Assembly: GCA_028281575.1 (NCBI GenBank)
Contig: JANQJP010000037.1
Coordinates: 1 to 64,000, forward strand
From: Cellvibrionaceae bacterium
Lineage (GTDB): Bacteria > Pseudomonadota > Gammaproteobacteria > Pseudomonadales > Cellvibrionaceae
Reading direction: 5' to 3'
DNA length: 64,000 nt
Shown: in pieces, positions 17,294 through 26,072 of the stretch
Numbering within the stretch: position 1 is the first letter of the stretch
Layout: the number at the start of each line of letters is the position of its first letter
Made by a program: the position numbers and the translations under genes
Notes under the pieces: generated by a model
What the model saw: the letters and a program-made list of their open reading frames with translations, nothing else
Databases searched by the model: none
Told to the model about the DNA's origin: nothing

Positions 17294-19117
17294 GTGAAAC
17301 TATCTATTAAATATTTATTTATTTTCGTCTTAACGCTGGGGTTAGTTGCTTGCGGTGGTGATGACGATGATAACGATTCTTCTGATGATCCAAGCACGGT
17401 TTTTGAAATTGCTAATGAGTCTTCAACTTTTGATACTTTGGTCGCTGCGTTAGAAGCCACTGGTTTGGATCAAGTACTTAGTGACCCGGATGCCACATTT
17501 ACCGTTTTTGCGCCGACAGATGCTGCTTTTGAGCTTCTTGGGCAGGATGCAATTAACGCGTTATTAGCTGATCCTGATACGCTTTCCGATATTCTTTTAT
17601 ACCACGTGATTTCCGGCTCTGCTGTAGATTCAAATATGGCAGTTATGAGTGCGGGCGGTACGATAGAAATGGCAAATGGTGATAACGCGGCGCTGTCTCT
17701 AAGTGGTACGGATTTATATATTAATCTTTCCGAAGTCGAAACGCCGGACATCGTTGCCGAAAATGGCGTCGTGCATATTATTGATGCGGTTATGATGCCG
17801 CCGAGCGATCCCGGTACTCCGACAACTAACATAGTAGAAACCGCAGTTGCAGATGGTAATTTTACAACCTTAGTTGCCGCGCTTCAGGCAGCGGGTTTGG
17901 ATACAACACTCGCTGACGAAAGCACGCAATTTACAGTGTTTGCGCCAACCGACGCTGCGTTTGCGCTGATCGATCCTGAAGTGCTGGACCTCCTGCTCGC
18001 CGATACTGATGCGCTTACGGCAGTGTTGTTGCAACACGTTATTAGCGGTACGGCGGTAGATGCACTTACCGCTTATACGTTAAATGGTGGTATGGCTGAA
18101 ACGGCAAGCGGCGCGATAATAGGTATTGATATTGTTGATGGTAGCCTGAGAGTTGGCGGTGCCAATGTTGTTATCAGCGATATTTATACAAGCAACGGTA
18201 TTATTCATGTTGTCGATGCCGTCATTGTCGGTGATTTGGATTTACCCGTGCCGCCGATGTCTGTTGTGGAAGTGGCTCAGGAAGCGGGCTCGTTTACAAC
18301 TTTAATTGCGGCGCTTGAAGCAACGGGGCTCGACGAAGTTCTGGATAACGACGATGGCAGTTTTACGGTATTTGCTCCGACAGATGACGCGTTTGCCGAA
18401 TTGGGCCAGGACACGATTGATGCTTTGCTCGCAGATACGGACACCTTGAGTGATATTTTGCTTTATCACGTTATTTCCGGTTCGGAAGTTATGGCAAATG
18501 CTGCAATAAATATCGCTCAGTCTGATGATGCGTTCGTAGAAATGGCAAACACAGATAATGTCGGTTTGTCTCTAAGCGGCGATGACTTGCTGGTAAATCT
18601 ATCGACAGTGACGACGCCGAATGTGATGGCTGATAATGGCGTTATTCATATTGTCGACAAGGTTCTGATTCCGCCGGCAGAGATGGGTACGCCCACAGAC
18701 AATATTGTTGAGACAGCTGTCGCAGCAGGAAATTTTACAACACTGGTGACGGCGCTTCAGGCCGCCGGGCTTGATGCCACGCTCGCTAATGAAGCCGAGA
18801 CGTTTACCGTATTTGCACCGACGGATGCGGCTTTTGCTTTAATTCCAGATGAAACACTCACAGCCTTGCTCGCAGATGTGCCAGCGCTGACGAATGTGCT
18901 GCTCCAGCACGTCATTAGCGGTTCAGCGGTTGACGCGGTAACCGCATTTACCCTCAATGGTACCTCTGTAGATACGGCGGCGATGGAGGATGTCACTATT
19001 GAGATTGTTGACGGAGTGCTCGAAGTTCAAGGTTCAGCCGTATCGACTTTTGATATCTATACGACCAACGGCGTGATCCATGTGATTGATGCGGTCATCA
19101 CAGAAACGCTCGAATAA
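17294..19117 (+). CDS. Lipoprotein with four fasciclin (FAS1) domains
   Basis: A surface or periplasmic adhesion-type lipoprotein of 607 residues. The signal peptide ends in lipobox LVAC with Cys20, followed by an Asp-rich linker. Four FAS1 domains lie at about residues 36-168, 179-312, 323-460 and 469-604, each with TFTVFAPTDxAF and ending in HIIDAV-type strands. Domains 1 and 3 resemble each other (DTLSDILLYHVISGS), as do 2 and 4 (LQHVISGxAVDA), so a two-domain unit was duplicated. FAS1 proteins mediate cell-cell or matrix contact. GTG start with AGGAGG seven bases upstream; a strong terminator follows. Confidence 0.93.
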   Translation: MKLSIKYLFIFVLTLGLVACGGDDDDNDSSDDPSTVFEIANESSTFDTLVAALEATGLDQVLSDPDATFTVFAPTDAAFELLGQDAINALLADPDTLSDILLYHVISGSAVDSNMAVMSAGGTIEMANGDNAALSLSGTDLYINLSEVETPDIVAENGVVHIIDAVMMPPSDPGTPTTNIVETAVADGNFTTLVAALQAAGLDTTLADESTQFTVFAPTDAAFALIDPEVLDLLLADTDALTAVLLQHVISGTAVDALTAYTLNGGMAETASGAIIGIDIVDGSLRVGGANVVISDIYTSNGIIHVVDAVIVGDLDLPVPPMSVVEVAQEAGSFTTLIAALEATGLDEVLDNDDGSFTVFAPTDDAFAELGQDTIDALLADTDTLSDILLYHVISGSEVMANAAINIAQSDDAFVEMANTDNVGLSLSGDDLLVNLSTVTTPNVMADNGVIHIVDKVLIPPAEMGTPTDNIVETAVAAGNFTTLVTALQAAGLDATLANEAETFTVFAPTDAAFALIPDETLTALLADVPALTNVLLQHVISGSAVDAVTAFTLNGTSVDTAAMEDVTIEIVDGVLEVQGSAVSTFDIYTTNGVIHVIDAVITETLE

Positions 19118-19140
19118 GCACCCAATCTTCTGGGAACTTG

Positions 19141-19163
19141 GGCAGCTTGGCTGCCTTTTTTTT
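19141..19163 (+). terminator. Intrinsic terminator after the FAS1 gene
   Basis: GGCAGC-TTG-GCTGCC stem-loop (19141-19155) followed by eight T residues, 23 bp past the FAS1 stop codon. A textbook rho-independent terminator on the plus strand. Confidence 0.93.
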
Positions 19164-19381
19164 ATTTACTGTTTGTTGTCGCTAGTTTTCATGTGCTCTC
19201 TGATTCTCATCGCTTACTCGCTAAATTATCACATCTCGATAAATTACCTGTCGTAAATTTACCCATAAATAACTATATTTAATGCCGTAAAGGTAAAAAT
19301 TACGGACGCTTTCAGTTGTTGTGTACAACGAGTAGCTGAAGACATATTTATTTCGAACCATTGTTTAGATGGAAAAGCGAT

Positions 19382-21658
19382 ATGGGGCAAATGAAATATA
19401 GAGCGCTCGCAAGTTTCATAGCGGCCGCGACGGCGATTTTAGCCTGGTGGTTATTAGGGAGTGGTTTTAAAAACTTACAGGAACTGCGGCAGTTAGAGCG
19501 CGTTCCTGAAAGCAAGGCGGGTACGGTGTTGGCCGGGGAAGTAAATCTTAATGCCCGTGCCTATCCTGTCGGTCAAACTTTATCCAGTCCTTATACCAGT
19601 ACATCAAGTCTTTATTTTCTTTATTTGCATGAAGTCGAACGCAGAGATTCTGATGGCGATACATACTGGGATACCGTCAGTAGGGTTGAGCGCGCCGTTG
19701 ATTTTTGGTTGGGCGACGAAACTGGTCGAATCAAGGTGCTCAGTAATAGCAGTCTATCGCAGATTAAGTGGTCTGTCGCAAAAAGTTTTCAAACCGTTGT
19801 TGGTGATAATCGCTATACCGAATGGCGCATTGAACCAAGCGACAGTGTCTATGTATTTGCTAAGGCCAAAGATGTTCGTGGTGATCTAAGTTTAACATTC
19901 TATGAGCCGGGTTTTTATACGCCTATTATTTCAAATTTTTCCCAAGGCAAGGCTCAAGCTTCTATGGGGTTTTCTACGCTGGTATTTCTGTGGTTTGGTT
20001 TGGCGTGCGTAGCACTTTGCGTATTTTCGATTATTGTTGTATTTAATCGCCATCGGCTTTTATTTTTTTTATCGGTATTAAGTCTGGTATTGCTGTTGGT
20101 GTTGGTTCAGTTTTCGTTCGAGATGATGCGGGAGGATATCCAGAACGGTATTACGCGTTACGAAAATCAAATTAAGGCGGTCGAAAATCAGACGCAGAAT
20201 ATACTCAACAAAAAAAATGAGTCTTTAGCGCACACTTCCCCTATTGAAAAATTTGTTAATGAAGGTGTCGCGATAACGCCGAGCGATATTGACAAAATTA
20301 AGGAATATCGTCTGACGTTGGCGTCCGGCTATCAGATGTTAAAAATACAAATGGAAGCCTCTCCCGAGCGCTGGTTGCTGCCGCTTTGGGGGATTAAAAT
20401 ACCCGAGAGGCCAACGGTAGTGGATGCGTCGTTATGGCCAGAGGCGAACGAGAGAACCGCGGCGTTCCCCGACACTCAAATTTCTCCTTTTACCTCTGTT
20501 TCTGCGATTGTTATTGGTGGTGTATTGTTTTTTGTCGCTACATTCCTTGGTTACCGTCAAGTAAGGTTTAAGCGACTTATCGAAAATATTCCGTCGATAA
20601 AGTCAAAAGGGATAAGCGTTGGTTTGTCGGAAACTGTCGGTACAGTTACACCTTTTGAAGAGGGGAAGGCACTTGTATCACCGGTAACTCAGAGTACCTG
20701 TTATTGGTACTACTATAAAGAGGAACATAAGGAGGGGTCGGGTAAAGATGCAAAGTGGGTGACCGTCGAGAAAAGAACGCGCTTTGGTTATTTCTATTGT
20801 GAAGACGACGAAGGACGGATTCTTGTCAATCCGAAGGGTGCGGAAGTTATTTCAAAACACAAAGTGGTCGAATGTCACGGTGATCGACGCTATACCGAAA
20901 ATACATTGAGAGAAAATGATTCGCTTTACGCAATAGGTACAGCCGATATAAATAAAAATGCCAGCGATACATTGATCTTAGTTGATGGGGAAGATTCTGA
21001 GCCGTTTATATTGAGTAATTATACTGAAAGAGAAGTGATGCTAAAAAAAGCGCAGATTGGCATGGCGTTATTTTGCGGCGCGTTTAGTAGCATGCTTATC
21101 GCGGTATTAATGTTTTTGGGTGGAAAAGGGGGTTTTGCAGCAACAGATTTTTTAGCCGCATCGATGGCTGCCCCGGGTTATCTGATCTTGGTGATGTTGG
21201 TATTGCACTACAATGATCTGATTTACTTGCGTAAGCGCGCAGAAAGAAATGCCGCGAATGTTCAGGTGTCCTTAAAGAAACGCGCCAACCTTTTGAAAAG
21301 CCTGGTCAAAATTGCTAAACAATATTTTCAGCACGAAAAAGCACTTCAAGTGAGTTTAGCTCAGTCGAGAAAAGCATACGCCGAGATAAATGAGAGCTCC
21401 GAAATTAGCGCCTATCTCTCCCAGGAAAGGCATTTGCGCGAAACATTCTCCGCGTTGGTCGAAGATTATCCAGATCTAAAAGCGAATCAGTTAATATCCG
21501 ATGTCAGCGAATCGATGGTCGTGTTGGAGAATGAAATATCCCTGCTTCGCAAGGGCTACAACAACGCTGTTGAGTTGTATAACACACGAATCTCAACGGT
21601 TCCTGACGTTGCATTTGCGTCCATGTTCGGTTTCCGCCCTAAGTCTTATATTACTTAG
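19382..21658 (+). CDS. GIDE-GIDE-LemA fusion membrane protein
   Basis: A 758-residue multi-domain membrane protein. Numbering from an upstream TTG at 19361, a membrane helix (about 18-34) is followed by a GIDE/MULAN-like domain (about 50-170: VLAGEVN, SPYTSTSSLYFLY, EWRIEPSDSVYVFA). Then come two helices (203-250), a helical stretch (255-345), a helix (about 380-398), and a second GIDE-like domain (about 410-530: SPVTQSTCYWYYYKEE, ENDSLYAIG). Two more helices (565-616) lead into a complete LemA domain (605-764) ending FGFRPKSY. GIDE-like and LemA genes often adjoin; here they are one chain. The ATG at 19382 is chosen (GGAAAA upstream); a TTG at 19361 and an ATG at 19391 are alternatives. A membrane-remodelling or stress role is inference. 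Confidence 0.8.
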   Translation: MGQMKYRALASFIAAATAILAWWLLGSGFKNLQELRQLERVPESKAGTVLAGEVNLNARAYPVGQTLSSPYTSTSSLYFLYLHEVERRDSDGDTYWDTVSRVERAVDFWLGDETGRIKVLSNSSLSQIKWSVAKSFQTVVGDNRYTEWRIEPSDSVYVFAKAKDVRGDLSLTFYEPGFYTPIISNFSQGKAQASMGFSTLVFLWFGLACVALCVFSIIVVFNRHRLLFFLSVLSLVLLLVLVQFSFEMMREDIQNGITRYENQIKAVENQTQNILNKKNESLAHTSPIEKFVNEGVAITPSDIDKIKEYRLTLASGYQMLKIQMEASPERWLLPLWGIKIPERPTVVDASLWPEANERTAAFPDTQISPFTSVSAIVIGGVLFFVATFLGYRQVRFKRLIENIPSIKSKGISVGLSETVGTVTPFEEGKALVSPVTQSTCYWYYYKEEHKEGSGKDAKWVTVEKRTRFGYFYCEDDEGRILVNPKGAEVISKHKVVECHGDRRYTENTLRENDSLYAIGTADINKNASDTLILVDGEDSEPFILSNYTEREVMLKKAQIGMALFCGAFSSMLIAVLMFLGGKGGFAATDFLAASMAAPGYLILVMLVLHYNDLIYLRKRAERNAANVQVSLKKRANLLKSLVKIAKQYFQHEKALQVSLAQSRKAYAEINESSEISAYLSQERHLRETFSALVEDYPDLKANQLISDVSESMVVLENEISLLRKGYNNAVELYNTRISTVPDVAFASMFGFRPKSYIT

Positions 21659-21699
21659 CCTGCTAACGTGTATTCTGTTGAGCTGTTAGTGAAAATGGG

Positions 21700-21737
21700 G
21701 TTAGCGTAAATATTTAGGGTCAATCAATTACGCTAAC
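21700..21737. terminator. Inverted repeat between convergent genes
   Basis: Perfect 10-bp inverted repeat GTTAGCGTAA (21700-21709) and TTACGCTAAC (21728-21737) with an 18-base loop, between the GIDE-LemA gene and the convergent SulP gene. The right arm contains the SulP stop codon. It lacks a T-run, so a role as bidirectional terminator is only possible. Confidence 0.35.
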
Positions 21738-23293
21738 TCATCCGTCGCGACATGGTAGTCAGGATCTTCCAATACATTGACCTCACATAAATCGCCGGCT
21801 TTCTTCAGCAATTGCACACATTCAGGGCTCAAGTGCCGAATATGCAGTGTTTTGCCCAAAGCTTGATAGCGTTCAGCTAATGTATCGAGTGCCTCGATGC
21901 CGCTGTGGTCGCTAACGCGAGAACGTTGGAATTCAATAATCACGTCTTCGGGATCGTTTTCGGGGGTGAAAATTTCTTTGAAGTTTGCGACAGAGCCAAA
22001 AAATAAGGGGCCGCGCAATTCATAAATTTTACTGCCGTTTTCAGAGAACGATTTTTCGGCGTGTATGTGTTGCGCGTGTTTCCAGGCAAAGACAAGTGCC
22101 GAACAGATGACGCCGATCACAACCGCGATGGCCAGGTCGGCAATCACCGTAACGGCCGAGACAAGTACCAAAATAATGGCGTCGCTTATCGGAATTTTTC
22201 GGATAATTCGAAATGATGACCACTCGAAAGTGCCGAGTACAACCATAAACATAACGCCGACAAGTGCTGCGAGTGGAATTTTTTCAATAAGTGCAGCGCC
22301 AAATAAAATAAAGGCGAGTAAGACCAATGCCGCGGTAATGCCTGATAATCGTCCACGACCACCGGAATTAATATTAATCATACTTTGACCAATCATTGCG
22401 CAGCCGCCCATGCCACCAAAAAAACCGTTGGTTGTGTTAGCAATACCCTGGCCAATGCACTCGCGGTTACCGCGCCCGCGCGTACCGGTAATTTCGTCAA
22501 TAAGTGTGAGTGTCAAAAGTGATTCGATAAGACCGACTGCGGCAAGAATGAATGCGGTTGGCAAAATAATTTTTAATGTTTCAAAGGTAAAGGGCACCAT
22601 CGGTATGGAAAATGACGGAAGCTCGCCTTTTAGTGTGGCATTGGCCGCCTGTTCTGTTGGCAACATGTCTTTGACAAAATCAATCACTGTGCGTGCTTCC
22701 AGGCCCATCAAATGAACGGCCAGCGTCACGGTAACAATGGCTACCAAAGATGATGGCACCGCTTTTGTGAGCTTTGGCAGAAAATGAATGATGAGCATCG
22801 TAATGCAGATCAGTATTCCCATGGTGTAGAGCATTTCTCCGTGCATCCAAACGCGCTCGCCGAATGCATTTTTCACCATAAATTGGCCCATCTGGGCGAG
22901 GAAAATTACGATGGCCAGCCCGTTAACAAAACCCAGCATCACCGGGTGGGGGACCATGCGGATATATTTACCAAGCCGCAATACGCCCGCACCGATTTGA
23001 ATAGCGCCCCCCAGGATAACGGCGGCAAATAGATACTCTGCGCCATGGGCGGCAACGAGCGAAACCATAACGACGGCTGTCGCTCCGGTTGCTCCCGAAA
23101 TCATGCCTGGCCGACCGCCGATAATTGATGTGATCAAACCCATCATAAATGCAGCGTACAGACCGACCATGGGTTCGAGGCCTGCCACGAATGCAAAAGC
23201 AACGGCTTCGGGGACAAGCGCGAGCGCTACCGTTGTGCCTGAGAGTACTTCGTTTTTAACGTTGGATGGGGTTCGGTAAATGAGATTAAACAT
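21728..23293 (-). CDS. SulP family inorganic anion transporter
   Basis: A 521-residue transporter: about 10-12 membrane helices with the SulP hallmarks near the N-terminus ([27 protein letters not shown], then GATGATAVV) and a central conserved [34 protein letters not shown]-type region. A C-terminal STAS domain spans about residues 425-515 ([20 protein letters not shown]). SulP proteins carry sulfate, bicarbonate or related anions with sodium or protons; this shorter form resembles the bicarbonate/sulfate group. The actual anion cannot be told from sequence. Sulfate import would suit the cysDNC genes in this window. Confidence 0.93.
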   Translation of the reverse strand: MFNLIYRTPSNVKNEVLSGTTVALALVPEAVAFAFVAGLEPMVGLYAAFMMGLITSIIGGRPGMISGATGATAVVMVSLVAAHGAEYLFAAVILGGAIQIGAGVLRLGKYIRMVPHPVMLGFVNGLAIVIFLAQMGQFMVKNAFGERVWMHGEMLYTMGILICITMLIIHFLPKLTKAVPSSLVAIVTVTLAVHLMGLEARTVIDFVKDMLPTEQAANATLKGELPSFSIPMVPFTFETLKIILPTAFILAAVGLIESLLTLTLIDEITGTRGRGNRECIGQGIANTTNGFFGGMGGCAMIGQSMININSGGRGRLSGITAALVLLAFILFGAALIEKIPLAALVGVMFMVVLGTFEWSSFRIIRKIPISDAIILVLVSAVTVIADLAIAVVIGVICSALVFAWKHAQHIHAEKSFSENGSKIYELRGPLFFGSVANFKEIFTPENDPEDVIIEFQRSRVSDHSGIEALDTLAERYQALGKTLHIRHLSPECVQLLKKAGDLCEVNVLEDPDYHVATDELA

Positions 23294-23451
23294 GTGACCT
23301 ACGGCTAAATATGCGCACTGGGAACAGATAGTATGGCGTTGCTGATTCGCGCGAATTAAGCGCGCGGCGCGGTGTTCAGAGGCCGCGCATCTTAACAGAG
23401 GGCCAGCCTCGGTACAAATTACAATCAGGTGTCAGCAGTTGGGGGCTGGCT

Positions 23452-23670
23452 TTAGTAATGGGGCGGTGTCTGGTTACCCGCTTCAATATCGGCCGAATCT
23501 TCTTGCAGGTGCGTCACTTTTTCATTTAGATGTTGGAGCAGCACCTGGAACCTGGCCAATTCCATCTCTTGTTCAGCGATGCGCTTGTTTAATGATTGAA
23601 GCAAGTCTTCTTGAAATGCCAAACGCGTTTCAAGATCTGTTAGCTTGTCGGTTGTCGAGGTTTGTGTCAT
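23452..23670 (-). CDS. slyX: SlyX family protein
   Basis: A 72-residue coiled-coil protein with the SlyX pattern: DKLTDLETRLAFQEDLLQSLN, LARFQVLLQHLNEKV and the conserved C-terminal PPHY. Its function is unknown. It is divergent from the adjacent slyD-type isomerase gene, the arrangement seen in E. coli and many relatives. Confidence 0.94.
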   Translation of the reverse strand: MTQTSTTDKLTDLETRLAFQEDLLQSLNKRIAEQEMELARFQVLLQHLNEKVTHLQEDSADIEAGNQTPPHY

Positions 23671-23856
23671 TACGGTTTACCCAAAAACTGGATCGCGGGT
23701 ATTTTATCCTGTCGTTTGTTTATGTGTGAGAAAAATACTCTTTAGGTGCTTTTATCGTCGTCCAACTTGCTTTCTAAAGATCAGTCCCTAAACTGACGAC
23801 TTTCCTTCATTTATATATTGCGCAGTGCTGCGTACAGACCAAAAGGCTCCCCCCGC

Positions 23857-24321
23857 ATGAAAATCGAAGCAAATTCTGTTGTCTCTATTCATTACACGCT
23901 CACTGGTGAAGATGGTGAAGTCATCGACAGTTCTGCTGATGCAGAGCCTCTCGTCTATCTTGCTGGTGCGGGTAATATTATTCCCGGTTTGGATACGGCC
24001 TTGCTCAGTTTGCAAGTGGGAGATAAAAAACAAGTTACCGTTGCGCCTGAGGAAGGTTACGGTGTTCACGACGAAGAGCTGGTGCAAAAGCTGCCTCGCG
24101 ACATGTTTGGCGGTGTCGAAAGTATTGAAGTGGGCATGAGTTTTCAAGCAAACGATGCCAGTGGGCAAGTGCGTTTTGTCGAAGTTGTGAAGGTGGAAGA
24201 CGATGGTATTACCATTGATGGAAATCATGCACTGGCGGGTAAGGTGCTTAACTTTGATATTAGTATTGAAGATGTGCGCGAGGCTACCGAAAGTGAAATT
24301 GCGCAGGGACATGCGCATTAA
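23857..24321 (+). CDS. slyD: SlyD-like FKBP-type peptidyl-prolyl isomerase
   Basis: A cytoplasmic FKBP-type isomerase and chaperone, 154 residues from the ATG at 23857 (the family begins MKIEANSVVSIHYTL; the frame extends upstream but without family similarity). FKBP halves flank an IF/chaperone insert (about residues 70-125; EEGYGVHDEELVQ and PRDMF). The C-terminus is short (AQGHAH) and lacks the long His/Cys-rich metal tail of E. coli SlyD. It is divergent from slyX. Foldback element B starts 66 bp downstream. Confidence 0.94.
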   Translation: MKIEANSVVSIHYTLTGEDGEVIDSSADAEPLVYLAGAGNIIPGLDTALLSLQVGDKKQVTVAPEEGYGVHDEELVQKLPRDMFGGVESIEVGMSFQANDASGQVRFVEVVKVEDDGITIDGNHALAGKVLNFDISIEDVREATESEIAQGHAH

Positions 24322-24386
24322 TTTTTAATGTAGTTTTTAAACTGTAGCGCATTTGGTTTAAAAGCTTGAATATCGTTGCCTTCGAG

Positions 24387-24496
24387 CCGTTTGCGCGCCG
24401 GTGATAAGTTCAAAAAACGCATAAATACATCCCTGTAGCTCCGCCAATTCATCCATGAATTGACGGTTTTTGAACTTATCACCGGCGCGCAAACGG
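24387..24496. repeat. Foldback repeat element B (110 bp)
   Basis: Perfect 30-bp terminal inverted repeats (24387-24416 and 24467-24496) starting CCGTTTGCGCGCCGGTGA. Between them are ACGCATAAATAC, CCTGTAGCTCC and a central palindrome CAATTCAT-CC-ATGAATTG (24445-24462). The outer arms match element A near the ends but differ inside (GATAAGTTC against GACACATTC); in each element the two arms stay complementary. It lies between convergent slyD and aminotransferase genes. Confidence 0.88.
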
Positions 24497-24541
24497 GTAT
24501 GTGCCAAGCTGGAAAGAAAAGCGTTGCTAAATACACTGCGG

Positions 24542-24612
24542 GCGTTAGAACAACGCAGGAGCAGCTGTCGGGATGTCGGTGCAGAGCTTCATGGATGAAT
24601 TTATGCGTCCAC
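24542..24612. repeat. Partial repeat module beside element B
   Basis: A lone module related to the interiors of elements A and C: AGAACAACGCAGGAGCAGCTGTC (24547-24569) and, 18 bp on, the palindrome TTCAT-GG-ATGAA (24588-24599) followed by AATTTATGCGTCC, the complement of the ACGCATAAAT segment of elements A and B. It looks like a broken third copy. With element B, it fills the 380-bp gap between slyD and the aminotransferase gene. Confidence 0.7.
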
Positions 24613-24701
24613 CGATGCCTACTCCCGATCGTAAAAAGATTAGAATGCACTGATTTAGACATCCCCCACATTGGTTATCCCAAAGCCTTCTGTTATCAAT
24701 A

Positions 24702-25982
24702 CTACGCTTCTTCGATAGCTTGCTTAACCGAAGCGAGTTTTACACAGACAACAAAGACTTTCATCGCTGCATCTACTTGCTCAACCGTTGGTACTGTTGG
24801 CGCAATGCGGATATTGCTGTCGTTCGGGTCTTTGCGATAGGGAAAAGTTGCGCCTGCGGGTGTGAGTTTTACGCCGGCGTCAGCGGCGAGTTTTACCACC
24901 TCTTTTGCCAGGCCGGGTAACGTATCAAACGAAATAAAATAACCGCCCTGGGCGGATTCCCAACGGCCTAAATCGTTATCGCCAAAAGCTTCGTCCAGAT
25001 GTTTTAACACGCTGGCAAAACGCGGTTTAATAATTTCCGCGTGTTTTGTCATATGCGCCTGCAGCGAGCCTTCTTTTTCAAAAAATCGGGTGTGGCGCAA
25101 TTGATTTACTTTGTCCGGGCCGATGGTCATAAATGCGAGTGATTTTTTAAAGCCAGCCAGGTTTGTTTTGCTCGCCGCGAGAAAAGCGACGCCGCTGCCG
25201 GCAAAGGTAATTTTGGACGTGGATGCAAATTGCAAAACGCTGTTTTCGGTACCGGCGTTTTGGCAGTATTCCAGGATGTTGGCGAGTTGCGGTGCGTTTG
25301 GATTAAGCGTGTGTATCGCGTAAGCGTTGTCCCAAAAAACGCGAAAATTTTTGCTGGCGATGTTGCCGAGTTTCGCAATGCGGGCGACGACCTCGTCGCT
25401 ATAAACAACGCCGGTTGGGTTGGAAAATCTGGGTACGCACCACATGCCCTTGATGCTCGCATCGGCACTGATCAGTTGTTCAACGGCGTCCATATCGGGG
25501 CCATCGGCGTTCATTGGCACGGTGATCATTTCTATGCCGAGGTGTTCGCAAACAGAATAGTGTCTGTCGTAGCCGGGCACTGGACAAAGAAATTTTACCT
25601 GTACTTCTTTGCTCCACGCGGAATCTGGACCTTCGAGGCCAAAATAATGCGCGATGCTCATTGCTTGATGCATAAGGGTCAGGCTGCTATTGCCGCCGGC
25701 GATAACATATTCTGCGGGCACGCCCATGAGCTCTGCGCCGAGCGCACGTGCTTCGGGCAGGCCGTCCAGGCCACCGTAGTTGCGCACATCGGTACCATTT
25801 GCAGCGCTAAAATTACCATTGAGAATACCGTCGAGTGCATTCGATAGACTCACTTGCTCGGCGGAGGGTTTGCCCCGGGTCAGGTCGAGGTTAAGTTGTT
25901 GTGCCTGAATCGCCGTGTATTCACTACTCAGCTCTTCGAGCCATTGTTGTAATTGTTCTCTGCTGGCAGCTTTAAGTTCCAA
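24702..25982 (-). CDS. PLP-dependent aminotransferase, class Ic aspartate aminotransferase type
   Basis: A 426-residue fold-type I aminotransferase of the class Ic aspartate aminotransferase group. It has the N-terminal LNLDLTRGKPS motif, the NYGGLDGLPEAR substrate loop, a PGYDRHYSVCEHLGIEM segment, SNPTG, and the Schiff-base Lys257 in STSKITFAGSG. It probably interconverts aspartate and oxaloacetate with glutamate/2-oxoglutarate. TTG start with GGAG seven bases upstream. It is convergent with slyD across the repeat region and upstream of the histidine-kinase gene without evident coupling. Confidence 0.92.
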   Translation of the reverse strand: MELKAASREQLQQWLEELSSEYTAIQAQQLNLDLTRGKPSAEQVSLSNALDGILNGNFSAANGTDVRNYGGLDGLPEARALGAELMGVPAEYVIAGGNSSLTLMHQAMSIAHYFGLEGPDSAWSKEVQVKFLCPVPGYDRHYSVCEHLGIEMITVPMNADGPDMDAVEQLISADASIKGMWCVPRFSNPTGVVYSDEVVARIAKLGNIASKNFRVFWDNAYAIHTLNPNAPQLANILEYCQNAGTENSVLQFASTSKITFAGSGVAFLAASKTNLAGFKKSLAFMTIGPDKVNQLRHTRFFEKEGSLQAHMTKHAEIIKPRFASVLKHLDEAFGDNDLGRWESAQGGYFISFDTLPGLAKEVVKLAADAGVKLTPAGATFPYRKDPNDSNIRIAPTVPTVEQVDAAMKVFVVCVKLASVKQAIEEA

Positions 25983-26072
25983 GGTATTTCTCCGCGCATC
26001 AAGGTAAGGACTGCCGGCGATTATAACTTGTTGACCGCAGAGTAAAACAGGGCTTTGTGAGATCGGTACCCG

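Noticed and set aside
21700-21737. Strong bidirectional terminator between the convergent GIDE-LemA and SulP genes
   Set aside because: The 10-bp inverted repeat is real, but it has no T-run and the right arm includes the stop codon, so only low confidence is given.
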